From the NCBI GenBank assembly GCA_002385815.1, contig DGEE01000039.1, forward strand, positions 1-30,399: a stretch of DNA of 30,399 bases, written 5' to 3'. Positions 22,707-30,399 of the stretch are shown here, in pieces. The stretch is from Hungateiclostridiaceae bacterium UBA3934 (GTDB lineage: Bacteria; Bacillota; Clostridia; Acetivibrionales; DTU013). The translations under genes were made by a program, and so were the position numbers. The notes beneath the pieces were generated by a model, which was given only the letters and a program-made list of their open reading frames with translations, was not told where the DNA came from and did not search any database. Numbering within the stretch: position 1 is the stretch's first letter; every line of letters starts with the position of its first letter.

Positions 22707-23606
22707 TTACTCCACTGGTTCAGCCGGAAACCCTTCCCGGTATTTCCCTCTTGTTTGTATGCCGCCTATACCAGTCTTCCCTGTTATCGTATTATTTATT
22801 ACATCCTCCGCATCCAGAACAGTGTCGATGCTCGCAAAAGCGATTTTCTGACACACTCTGACCGGATCCAGGGCATGTATCAGATCTCTGAACGGGGCGC
22901 TGGCGAAATTTGCACCTGCTTTAATTATTTCATTGTACATCGACTGACATGCACCGGCAAAAATGACCAGGCTGTCCATGTCGGAGTTGAACCGCCTCGC
23001 TTCCTTCACTGCTTCGATGAAGTATTTCGAAGTCCTGTACGATGAAAGGCTGTTATAGCTGTCCTGTCCTTTTATAAAGCCGTCATGACCGGTCAGCACG
23101 AGGATATCCGGCCTGTGCTCCGAAAGGAGCGGGATCACTTTTGCCGGCTGTTCCCTTTCAGGCACGTATTCACCGACCACCTCGATGCCGAGTTTTTTGT
23201 ATTCAGCGATGCAATGCCCGAGATAATCCTTATCTCCATCCAAATGCAGTACCTTCCCCGGTTTCATTATTCTTCCGGCTTTATCATCTGAGGTGTCTCT
23301 ATAATATGCTTTTTTTCGCCACCCTCTGCTTCTCGGCACATAATAGCGGTAATACATCATGTCGTTCATCCTGTCTGCCACAGTTCTTTCCGCTTCACGC
23401 CAGCTCCTGTCCCTGTATTCCCTGACCCTGCCCTCCGGCTGGAGCTCAAGGTCTGATTCCGGCGCATCGGCCTCTATCCTGTAGCTGATGCCCTTGAGAG
23501 TAAGTATCCTCTCACCGTCCTTTTCAGATATGTCCACCACCTTGAAAAACACATCATACCCATAGGATTTTCTGGCGACAATGTCACCGATCTTTATTTC
23601 ACTCAT
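22707..23606 (-). CDS. yabG: Sporulation-specific protease YabG
   Basis: 299 residues. The N-terminus has the small SH3-like module seen in YabG (IKIGDIVARKSYGYDVFFKV), followed by the MNDMMYYRYYVPRSR region. The protease core has H174 in VLTGHDGF and C220 in FAGACQSMY, matching the His/Cys pair of the clostridial enzyme. YabG trims spore coat and cortex-related proteins such as SipL-associated and Csp proteins in relatives. The ATG at 23606 is favoured, with AGGTG five bases upstream; the ATG at 23621 is weaker. The family is normally expressed late in sporulation. Confidence 0.94.
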   Translation of the reverse strand: MSEIKIGDIVARKSYGYDVFFKVVDISEKDGERILTLKGISYRIEADAPESDLELQPEGRVREYRDRSWREAERTVADRMNDMMYYRYYVPRSRGWRKKAYYRDTSDDKAGRIMKPGKVLHLDGDKDYLGHCIAEYKKLGIEVVGEYVPEREQPAKVIPLLSEHRPDILVLTGHDGFIKGQDSYNSLSSYRTSKYFIEAVKEARRFNSDMDSLVIFAGACQSMYNEIIKAGANFASAPFRDLIHALDPVRVCQKIAFASIDTVLDAEDVINNTITGKTGIGGIQTRGKYREGFPAEPVE

Positions 23607-23732
23607 TGACTCACCTGCCATTCTTCAGCTCATTGTCTGTGATATCCTGTACGGCTGTTCTCACAGGTCTCCTGGTTCATAATATGTAAACCACAGTGAA
23701 TATGTTAAATAATCATTTTTCACGTTTTGCTG

Positions 23733-23762
23733 TTGTTTTGGTGCAAATGGAAGAGGTATAAT
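23733..23762 (+). promoter_or_regulatory. Probable promoter of fhs
   Basis: TTGTTT (23733-23738), an 18-base spacer and a perfect TATAAT (23757-23762), about 37 bases ahead of the fhs start. No tetrahydrofolate riboswitch is visible in the 190-base upstream region. Confidence 0.6.
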
Positions 23763-23799
23763 AGAGGGCAGTATAACTCTGAAGGAAAGGTTGGACCCA

Positions 23800-25470
23800 A
23801 TGCTCACGGATATAGAGATCGCTCAGAAGTGTAAAATGAAACCGATAACGAAGATAGCCTCAACCCTCGGCATCGATGCAGGCGAACTGGAGCTGTACGG
23901 CAATCATAAGGCAAAGCTGTCCGACAGTCTCCGGTACAGGGTCAGGAACAACAAGGACGGAAAGCTGATCCTGGTCACAGCAATAAACCCCACCCCGGCA
24001 GGCGAAGGCAAAACGACCGTCACAGTCGGCCTCGGCCAGGCATTATCAGCTATGGGCAAAAAAGCAGCCATCTGTCTCAGGGAGCCTTCTCTGGGCCCCG
24101 TAATGGGCATAAAAGGCGGAGCCGCCGGCGGCGGTTATGCACAGATAGTGCCGATGGAGGATATCAACCTGCATTTTACCGGTGACATACATGCTGTCAC
24201 AGCAGCGAACAATCTGCTGTCCGCTCTCATAGACAACCATATCCAGCAGGGCAACGAACTCGGGATAGACCCCAGGCAGATAGTCTGGAAAAGGGCAATG
24301 GATATGAACGACAGGGCACTCAGGAATATAATCGTGGGCCTCGGCGGGAGGACAAACGGGACTCCGAGGGAGGACGGCTTCGTTATAACTGCCGCTTCGG
24401 AAATCATGGCTATACTGTGTCTTGCGGAAGACATCACAGATCTGAAAAAACGGCTTGGAAAGATAATCATAGGGTATGATTATTCAGGAGCACCTGTGAC
24501 AGCGTCTCAGCTCAGGGCAGAAGGTGCCATGGCTCTTTTACTCAAGGATGCGATAAAGCCCAATATAGTCCAGACTCTTGAAAATTCGCCGGCGCTGATG
24601 CACGGCGGGCCATTCGCCAACATAGCCCATGGATGCAACAGTATAAGCGCAACAAAGCTGGCGCTGAAGCTGGCTGACTATGTCGTTACAGAAGCAGGCT
24701 TCGGAGCGGATCTGGGGGCTGAGAAGTTCTTCGACATCAAATGCAGATACGCCGGCCTTAAGCCTGATGCTGCAATACTCGTGGCAACCGTGCGGGCACT
24801 CAGGTACAATGGCGGCGTTCCCAGGGAGAATCTTGCACAGGAAAACCTCGATGCACTTGAAAGAGGATTCCCGAATCTTGAAAAACATATTGAAAACCTG
24901 AGAAAATTCGGTGTGCCTGTACTTGTAGCGATCAACCAGTTCAGTTCAGACTCTCAGACAGAATTGGAATACATCAGGAAAAGATGCAGCGACATGGGCA
25001 TACCCACAGCCTTTGCCCAAGTCTACGCAAAAGGCGGTGAAGGCGGCATAGAACTGGCAGAAAAGCTGCTGGATCTGCTGGATACCGTTCCATCGCAGTT
25101 CAGGTTCTTGTATGATGTTAAGGCACCCGTGAAGGAAAAGATAGAAACCATAGCCAGAGAGATCTACGGAGCTTCAGGCGTGACTTACTCGCCATCCGCC
25201 GACAGAATGATCAAAAAGCTCAGTGAAATAGGTATGGATGATCTGCCCATATGTGTAGCGAAAACACAATATTCTTTGTCCGATAATCCCCGTATGCTCG
25301 GAAGGCCGGAGAATTTTGAAATAAATGTCCGTGAAATCAGATTGTCCGCCGGTGCAGGCTTTATCGTAGCTCTCACAGGCGACATCATGACAATGCCCGG
25401 GCTGCCTAAACAGCCGGCCGCCGAACGGATCGATATCAGTGAAGGCGGGACCATCAAAGGGTTGTTCTGA
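23800..25470 (+). CDS. fhs: Formate--tetrahydrofolate ligase
   Basis: 556 residues, the standard length. It joins formate to tetrahydrofolate using ATP to give 10-formyl-THF, in acetogenic, purinolytic or general C1 metabolism in the cytosol. Diagnostic stretches are TAINPTPAGEGKTTVTVGLG (ATP loop, near residues 60-80), REPSLGPVMGIKGGAAGGGY, and NLHFTGDIHAVTAANNLLSA, with the C-terminal FIVALTGDIMTMPGLP. The ATG at 23800 is nine bases after GGAAAGG; a TTG at 23791 is too close to it. A 7-bp dyad (25468-25474 with 25487-25493) at the stop may be a weak terminator. No fold or Wood-Ljungdahl genes adjoin it here. Confidence 0.97.
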   Translation: MLTDIEIAQKCKMKPITKIASTLGIDAGELELYGNHKAKLSDSLRYRVRNNKDGKLILVTAINPTPAGEGKTTVTVGLGQALSAMGKKAAICLREPSLGPVMGIKGGAAGGGYAQIVPMEDINLHFTGDIHAVTAANNLLSALIDNHIQQGNELGIDPRQIVWKRAMDMNDRALRNIIVGLGGRTNGTPREDGFVITAASEIMAILCLAEDITDLKKRLGKIIIGYDYSGAPVTASQLRAEGAMALLLKDAIKPNIVQTLENSPALMHGGPFANIAHGCNSISATKLALKLADYVVTEAGFGADLGAEKFFDIKCRYAGLKPDAAILVATVRALRYNGGVPRENLAQENLDALERGFPNLEKHIENLRKFGVPVLVAINQFSSDSQTELEYIRKRCSDMGIPTAFAQVYAKGGEGGIELAEKLLDLLDTVPSQFRFLYDVKAPVKEKIETIAREIYGASGVTYSPSADRMIKKLSEIGMDDLPICVAKTQYSLSDNPRMLGRPENFEINVREIRLSAGAGFIVALTGDIMTMPGLPKQPAAERIDISEGGTIKGLF

Positions 25471-25501
25471 ACGATCGCCTCAGCAGTCGTTCAATGCCTT
25501 C

Positions 25502-25586
25502 ACGGAAATACACTGCCATAAACCTTCAGGGATATCTTGTCGCAGGTCTCACAGGAATACCCTGTCATAAGCCTTCAGGAATGTTT
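25502..25586. repeat. Partial duplication of the cotS 3' end
   Basis: Bases 25502-25537 repeat bases 25551-25586 with about three-quarters identity by eye, offset 49 bp. The second copy encodes the last codons of the CotS-like protein (FLKAYDRVFL and stop); the first lies beyond the stop and would read SLKVYGSVFP followed by a TGA. Confidence 0.6.
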
Positions 25587-26538
25587 CCAGAGGCCTGGTT
25601 TCATTTATGACCTCCTCAAGCCGGCCCAGGAATATTTTTTCTGACCAGCTGCGTCTGCTGTTGTAATAGCGGTTTGCGACCCTCCAGAATTTCTGAGGGA
25701 ACTCCAGCATGATCCTTATTATCTCCATCTCACCTGTACTGAGAGGCGATATCCTGCTGTAGGCCTCGCATATCATTGCTGCTTTTGAGATGTCCCAGCC
25801 GGACCTGCGCATTTTTCGTCTGATCAGGTTCGCCACGTCATAGGTCCTGAGTTCATAGCAGCAATAATCGAAATTGGTGACGATTACGCTGCCCCCGTCC
25901 ACCAATATGTTATGGTGAGTATAATCATGGTGGCAAAATGATTTCTCGGCCGCTGCCCTGGCCGTAAGTCCCTCATAATCTGACAGGGATAGCCTATGCA
26001 GTGCATTTTCACCCATACTTATGAAATAGTCTGCATGTCGCTGGAATACATGATCAAAGCGCCTCTTCCCCCTTTTCGCCTGTTTCCTCATTTTCCTTAT
26101 ATCATTGAGGCGCTTCGTAAAGTATGCCGGAAGCTTTCCCAGGTCATCCCGTACCTTGCTGCCTTCAGGAGCCCTGTACCCCGCTGACGCCCTGTGCAGA
26201 TCCGCCAGAGCCTCTGCAGCCTTTTTCACATCCTCATCATCGTCAAAACAGCTCTCACGACATTCTTTATAATCAGTCATGGCATACAGGCAGTCATTAT
26301 GGCAAAATCCCGGCTCCCCTGACAGAGAGACAATGTACCTGTCTATACCGGTAAAACCGTTACTGGCGAGATGCTCCTTTGCCCCGTGAACGAATTTCAG
26401 TCTTTCAGGCGAAAACAGAACCCTTCTGACAAGCTTTCTGCCCGCCGCTGTAACCGCGATAAATGCATCCTTATATGGAAAAATGCTTTTGACATCGATC
26501 CCGAAGTATTGCGTTATTTCTCTCTCCAACCCCTGCAT
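25549..26538 (-). CDS. CotS-like spore coat protein (aminoglycoside phosphotransferase fold)
   Basis: 329 residues. The kinase-like fold is shown by the N-lobe (GRKLVRRVLFSPERLKFV), the catalytic loop CHHDYTHHNIL (D205, N210) and the second metal-site segment TNFDYCCYE followed by TYDVANLIRR. This is the CotS/CotI/YutH group, spore coat proteins of sporulating Firmicutes. The position usually held by Asp before Phe (IDFDY) is Asn222 here, so phosphotransfer may be weak or absent, or this may be normal for its subgroup. The ATG at 26538 follows GGAGGG by six bases; frames from 26589 or 26568 lack such a site. No clear terminator was found. Confidence 0.87.
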   Translation of the reverse strand: MQGLEREITQYFGIDVKSIFPYKDAFIAVTAAGRKLVRRVLFSPERLKFVHGAKEHLASNGFTGIDRYIVSLSGEPGFCHNDCLYAMTDYKECRESCFDDDEDVKKAAEALADLHRASAGYRAPEGSKVRDDLGKLPAYFTKRLNDIRKMRKQAKRGKRRFDHVFQRHADYFISMGENALHRLSLSDYEGLTARAAAEKSFCHHDYTHHNILVDGGSVIVTNFDYCCYELRTYDVANLIRRKMRRSGWDISKAAMICEAYSRISPLSTGEMEIIRIMLEFPQKFWRVANRYYNSRRSWSEKIFLGRLEEVINETRPLETFLKAYDRVFL

Positions 26539-26757
26539 AGCGCTCCCTCCGTCTGCTCCCGGCTGCATCGTGATCAGCCCTGTCTCCATGAAACCGATTT
26601 GAGATGAATATGGTCCCTGATAGCGCTGCTATATAAACAGTACAATGAATTATATGCCTCAGGAATATTTTATAGAAGACAGCGATAGCGTACACGAGTG
26701 ATTATTGCCCCGGAAATACTGAACAGAGCGAGCAAAGGAGTGATCCCGGGATCAAAA

Positions 26758-26803
26758 CCAAAAAAAACCGGCGAATGATCGTATAAGAACGACCACCCGC
26801 CGG
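26758..26803 (-). terminator. Intrinsic terminator of the PFOR gene
   Basis: On the minus strand CCGGCG and CGCCGG close a long stem whose inner part pairs TGGTCGT with ACGATCA, and eight T follow at once. It starts 53 bases after the PFOR stop. The remaining bases between here and cotS (26539-26757) show no gene. Confidence 0.92.
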
Positions 26804-26855
26804 CCACAACCAGCAGTTTCATAGCATACTGCTTATATCACGTTTTTATCGGCAC

Positions 26856-29800
26856 TCAGCCATTGGCAAGCCTCTTGTATGCCTCGTATCTTTCCTTTGC
26901 GTCCTTCTCGGCCTGCTCAAACAGGTCTTCAGCTGCCTCAGGGAATGTCCTTGTCAGCGATGAATACCTGACCTCGCCCAATATGAAGTCCTTGTACGAT
27001 GCAGTCGGCTCTTTGGAATCCAGTATGAACGGATTCTTGCCTTCCTCCTTCAGCGTCGGGTTGTACCTGTACAAGTGCCAGTATCCGGCTTCAACTGCAT
27101 TCTTTTCTTCAAGCTGCGACTGGCCCATTCCAAGCCTGATCCCGTGGTTTATGCACGGTGAGTACGCGATTATCAGCGAAGGTCCGTCGTACTTCTCTGC
27201 TTCGATCATCGCCTTTATGAGCTGTGACTGGCTGGCTCCCATTGCCACCTGTGCAACATAAACATATCCATAGGACATGGCCATCATGCCGAGATCTTTC
27301 TTTTTGGTCCTCTTGCCCGCTGCAGCGAACTGAGCCACGGCTCCGGCCGGAGTAGCCTTGGATGACTGTCCACCGGTATTCGAGTACACCTCGGTGTCGA
27401 ATACGAGGACATTGATGTCTTCATTGGATGCCAGCACATGGTCAAGACCGCCGAAGCCGATATCATATGCCCATCCGTCACCGCCAAGTATCCAGACGGA
27501 TTTCTTCACGAGGAACTCGCTGTTTTCAAGGATCTCATCCACCAATGCCTTTGCTTCGCCGCTGGCATTGCCCTTATATGAGTTCAGCGCGTCCTTGAGC
27601 TGTGCGGATGCTGCTTTGGAGCCATCGCCGTCATTCATGTTTTCAAGCCAGCCTTCAAGCGCTGCCTTGACATCTGCAGGTATATCCATCTCAAGCAACT
27701 TCGCGCAGTTGTCGGCGATCTTGCTCCTGATCTGCTTCACAGCAAGATACATGCCATAGCCGAACTCTGCGTTGTCTTCGAACAGGGAGTTGGCCCAGGA
27801 TGGTCCGTGACCTTCCTTGTTGGCACAGTAAGGCATTGACGGAGCACTGCCTCCCCAGATCGAGGAACAGCCTGTTGCATTGGCTATCATCATCCTGTCG
27901 CCGAACAACTGGGTGATGAGCTTCGCATATGGTGTCTCACCGCAGCCTGCACAAGCTCCTGAGAACTCAAGCAGCGGCTCCTGGAACTGGCTGCCCTTGA
28001 CCGTGTTCGGTCCCATAGGATTCTTCGGCTTTATGGTCATTGCATATTCCCAGTTCTCTGCCTGCTCGTACTGGGTCTCAAGAGGCTTCATCAACAGAGC
28101 CTTCTCCCTGGAAGGACATACATTTGCGCAGCTTCCGCAGCCTGCACAGTCGAGAACGGATACCTGGATCCTGAAGTTGAGTCCCTCCATACCCTTGCCG
28201 ATGGCCTTCTTTGACTCAAAGCCTTCGGGAGCATTTTTAACCTCTTCCTCATCGAGGAGGAACGGTCTTATAGCGGCATGCGGGCATACATATGCACACT
28301 GGTTGCACTGGATACACTTATCCATCTGCCATTCGGGAACGTCGACTGCGATGCCTCTCTTTTCATATCTCGAAGTACCGCAGGGGAATGTACCGTCTTC
28401 TCTTCCAACAAATGCACTGACCGGCAGCTTGTCCCCTTCCTGCCTGTTCATAGGCTCGAGTATGTCGCTGATGAACTCAGGCACATCACTGGAGGCTGCA
28501 GCTTCATCAACTGCATCTGCCCAGTCTGCCGGGATCTCGATCTTTTTGAGCTCCTGGATACCCCTGTCCACTGCCTGGTAGTTCATGTTGACTATCTTTT
28601 CACCTTTTCTGCCATAAGTCTTCTGTATAGCATCCTTCATGTATGTGACGGCATCGTCGAGGGGTATGATATTGGCCAGCTTAAAGAATGCAGCCTGCAT
28701 TATCATATTGATCCTGCTGCCCAGTCCTATTTCCTTGCCTATCGAAACACCGTCGATGGTGTACAGCTTTATGTTCCTTCTGGCCAGTATGCGCTTCATA
28801 TCAGCCGGGAGCTTCTCACTCAGCTCTTCTGCTGTCCATCCGCAATTCAGCAGGAATGTTCCGTTTTCCTTAAGGTCGCTTACCATATCATACTTGTCTA
28901 CGTATGAAGGATTGTGACATGCCACGAAATCCGCCTTGTTTATGAGATATGTGGAGCGGATGGGCTTTTTGCCAAATCTCAGATGCGAGATGGTGACACC
29001 GCCGGACTTCTTTGAGTCATAAGCAAAGTAAGCCTGCGCATACATGTCTGTATGGTCGCCGATGATCTTGATCGAGTTCTTGTTGGCCCCAACCGTACCG
29101 TCGGATCCCAGACCCCAGAACTTGCAGCTGACAGTACCTTCAGGCACCGTATCCAGCTCTTCTCCTGCAGGGAGCGAAAGGTTTGTAACGTCGTCGACTA
29201 TACCTATGGTAAAGTGGTTCTTCGGTTCATCAGCCTTAAGATTGTCATATACCGCAACGATCTGTGCAGGCGTCGTATCCTTTGAGCCCAGTCCGTAGCG
29301 GCCTGCAACGATGACCGGCGACTTGCCGTTTTCGTACATAGCAGTGCATACGTCCTGATACAGAGGCTCTCCAAGAGCTCCCGGTTCCTTTGTCCTGTCG
29401 AGGACTGCTATTTTCTTTGCGGTTTCCGGGATCGCCCTGAGCAGGTGTTTGGCTGAGAACGGTCTGTAGAGGCGTACCTTTACGACACCGACCTTTTCTC
29501 CCTTTGCCATAAGGTAATCTATGGTTTCTTCGATGGTTTCACATACAGAGCCCATTGCGACGATGATCCTGTCCGCATCCGGTGCACCGTAGTAGTTGAA
29601 CAGTCCGTAATTCCTGCCTGTGAGCTCATTTATCCTGTTCATGTATTCCTCAACTATTTCAGGCAAAGCGTCATAGTATACGTTTGAAGCCTCACGGGCC
29701 TGGAAGAATATGTCCGGATTCTGCGCCGTGCCCCTTACCGCAGGGCGCTCAGGATTGAGAGCTCTCTTTCTGAACTCACTGACAGCATCATGATCCACCA

Positions 29801-30380
29801 GCTTCGCCAGGTCATCATATTCGAGAACTTCGATCTTCTGGATCTCATGGGATGTTCTGAATCCATCAAAGAAGTTGATGAAGGGAACTCTGCCCTTTAT
29901 TGCACTCAAGTGCGCCACGGGAGCAAGATCCATTACCTCCTGCACGCTTCCTTCAGCCAGAAGTGCTGCACCAGTCTGGCGGCATGCCATAACGTCGGAG
30001 TGGTCACCGAATATGGACAGTGCATGGCTGGCTACTGCTCTGGCACTCACGTGGAAAACTCCCGGCAAAAGCTCACCGGCGATTTTGTAGATATTCGGTA
30101 TCATGAGCAGCAATCCCTGAGATGCGGTGAATGTTGTTGTCAAAGCACCTGCTGTCAGGGAACCATGTACTACCCCTGCTGCTCCGGCCTCAGACTGCAT
30201 TTCAACGACCCTTACCTGCTGGCCGAAAATATTCTTCCTGCCATTGGCTGACCACTCGTCAACAAGCTCAGCCATGACAGACGATGGAGTAATAGGATAG
30301 ATGCCCGCTACATCGGTAAAAGCGTATGCAACATAAGCCGCAGCGGTATTTCCGTCCATCGTTTTCATGTTTTTACCCAT
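26856..30380 (-). CDS. nifJ: Pyruvate:ferredoxin (flavodoxin) oxidoreductase, single-chain
   Basis: 1174 residues, a complete homodimeric-type PFOR that converts pyruvate and CoA to acetyl-CoA, CO2 and reduced ferredoxin. Domain order is visible: N-terminal pyrimidine-binding domain (GNTAAAYVAYAFTDVAGIYP), the CoA/transketolase-C region, the gamma-type domain (FWGLGSDGTVGANKNSIKII), a two-[4Fe-4S] ferredoxin insert (CIQCNQCAYVCP near 688 and CAGCGSCANVCP near 745), and the TPP domain (CAGCGETPYAKL, NATGCSSIWGG, GDGWAYDIGFGGLDHVLAS near 965, VYSNTGGQSSK). AAAGGGGAGATAAAA precedes the ATG. It is followed by a strong terminator and appears monocistronic, although the promoter lies beyond the right edge. 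Confidence 0.97.
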   Translation of the reverse strand: MGKNMKTMDGNTAAAYVAYAFTDVAGIYPITPSSVMAELVDEWSANGRKNIFGQQVRVVEMQSEAGAAGVVHGSLTAGALTTTFTASQGLLLMIPNIYKIAGELLPGVFHVSARAVASHALSIFGDHSDVMACRQTGAALLAEGSVQEVMDLAPVAHLSAIKGRVPFINFFDGFRTSHEIQKIEVLEYDDLAKLVDHDAVSEFRKRALNPERPAVRGTAQNPDIFFQAREASNVYYDALPEIVEEYMNRINELTGRNYGLFNYYGAPDADRIIVAMGSVCETIEETIDYLMAKGEKVGVVKVRLYRPFSAKHLLRAIPETAKKIAVLDRTKEPGALGEPLYQDVCTAMYENGKSPVIVAGRYGLGSKDTTPAQIVAVYDNLKADEPKNHFTIGIVDDVTNLSLPAGEELDTVPEGTVSCKFWGLGSDGTVGANKNSIKIIGDHTDMYAQAYFAYDSKKSGGVTISHLRFGKKPIRSTYLINKADFVACHNPSYVDKYDMVSDLKENGTFLLNCGWTAEELSEKLPADMKRILARRNIKLYTIDGVSIGKEIGLGSRINMIMQAAFFKLANIIPLDDAVTYMKDAIQKTYGRKGEKIVNMNYQAVDRGIQELKKIEIPADWADAVDEAAASSDVPEFISDILEPMNRQEGDKLPVSAFVGREDGTFPCGTSRYEKRGIAVDVPEWQMDKCIQCNQCAYVCPHAAIRPFLLDEEEVKNAPEGFESKKAIGKGMEGLNFRIQVSVLDCAGCGSCANVCPSREKALLMKPLETQYEQAENWEYAMTIKPKNPMGPNTVKGSQFQEPLLEFSGACAGCGETPYAKLITQLFGDRMMIANATGCSSIWGGSAPSMPYCANKEGHGPSWANSLFEDNAEFGYGMYLAVKQIRSKIADNCAKLLEMDIPADVKAALEGWLENMNDGDGSKAASAQLKDALNSYKGNASGEAKALVDEILENSEFLVKKSVWILGGDGWAYDIGFGGLDHVLASNEDINVLVFDTEVYSNTGGQSSKATPAGAVAQFAAAGKRTKKKDLGMMAMSYGYVYVAQVAMGASQSQLIKAMIEAEKYDGPSLIIAYSPCINHGIRLGMGQSQLEEKNAVEAGYWHLYRYNPTLKEEGKNPFILDSKEPTASYKDFILGEVRYSSLTRTFPEAAEDLFEQAEKDAKERYEAYKRLANG

Positions 30381-30399
30381 TTTTATCTCCCCTTTACTT

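Noticed and set aside
23622..23799. Tetrahydrofolate riboswitch or T-box ahead of fhs
   Set aside because: I see no conserved pseudoknot or T-box elements; only a promoter fits.
27880..28581. Plus-strand open frame of 233 codons opposite the PFOR gene
   Set aside because: It lies wholly within the Fe-S and TPP coding region of PFOR and has no features of its own.

Overview
The window reads as a chromosomal segment of a strictly anaerobic, endospore-forming Clostridia-type Firmicute with roughly balanced GC content. Anaerobic metabolism is shown by pyruvate:ferredoxin oxidoreductase, an aldo/keto reductase fused to a two-cluster ferredoxin domain, and formate--tetrahydrofolate ligase. Sporulation and germination are shown by YpeB, YabG, a SipL-type SPOCS/LysM protein and a CotS-like protein. 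Most genes lie on the minus strand; the plus strand carries only the DnaD/DnaI helicase-loading pair, a small HMA metal-binding protein and fhs. No transposase, integrase, CRISPR array or rRNA was found; one tRNA-Arg(ACG) is present.

Layout. Bases 1-4322 (minus): the 5' part of a membrane Cache sensor with an apparently non-standard start codon, an AbrB-type regulator with a zinc ribbon, a stand-alone receiver protein, a REC-AraC response regulator, and the aldo/keto reductase. Bases 4323-4899: tRNA-Arg with its promoter and terminator, then the promoter of the replication pair. Bases 4900-6945 (plus): dnaD-like and dnaI-like genes. Bases 7017-9624 (minus): a CPBP membrane protease and ypeB. 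Bases 9839-14465 (minus): a tight operon of acpS, a YhaO/SbcD-like nuclease, a YhaN-like SMC ATPase and a lipoprotein with SH3 repeats and an apparently dead NlpC/P60 domain. Bases 14571-18143 (minus): a self-contained unit, with promoter and terminator, encoding a two-AAA (Ycf46-like) ATPase, a PspA/IM30 (ESCRT-III superfamily) coiled-coil protein and a two-pass membrane coiled-coil protein. Bases 18214-18420 (plus): the HMA protein. Bases 18430-23606 (minus): gntR, ispE, sipL, veg and yabG, an order like the Bacillus subtilis yabG-veg-sspF-ispE-purR region but with sipL where sspF would lie. Bases 23800-25470 (plus): fhs. Bases 25549-26538 (minus): cotS-like. Bases 26856-30380 (minus): nifJ-type PFOR, complete.

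The best candidate for an under-described system is the AAA-PspA-membrane protein module (14637-18015). It pairs a membrane-remodelling scaffold with a Cdc48/Vps4-class remodelling ATPase and a membrane anchor, under a promoter lying inside an inverted repeat. Other points to check are the catalytically degenerate NlpC/P60 lipoprotein, an exact 20-bp-period degenerate tandem repeat upstream of sipL, a hairpin encoded in the overlapping ends of two convergent genes, and a partial duplication of the cotS 3' end. Several start codons were moved from the longest reading frame on the basis of ribosome binding sites, as noted per gene.
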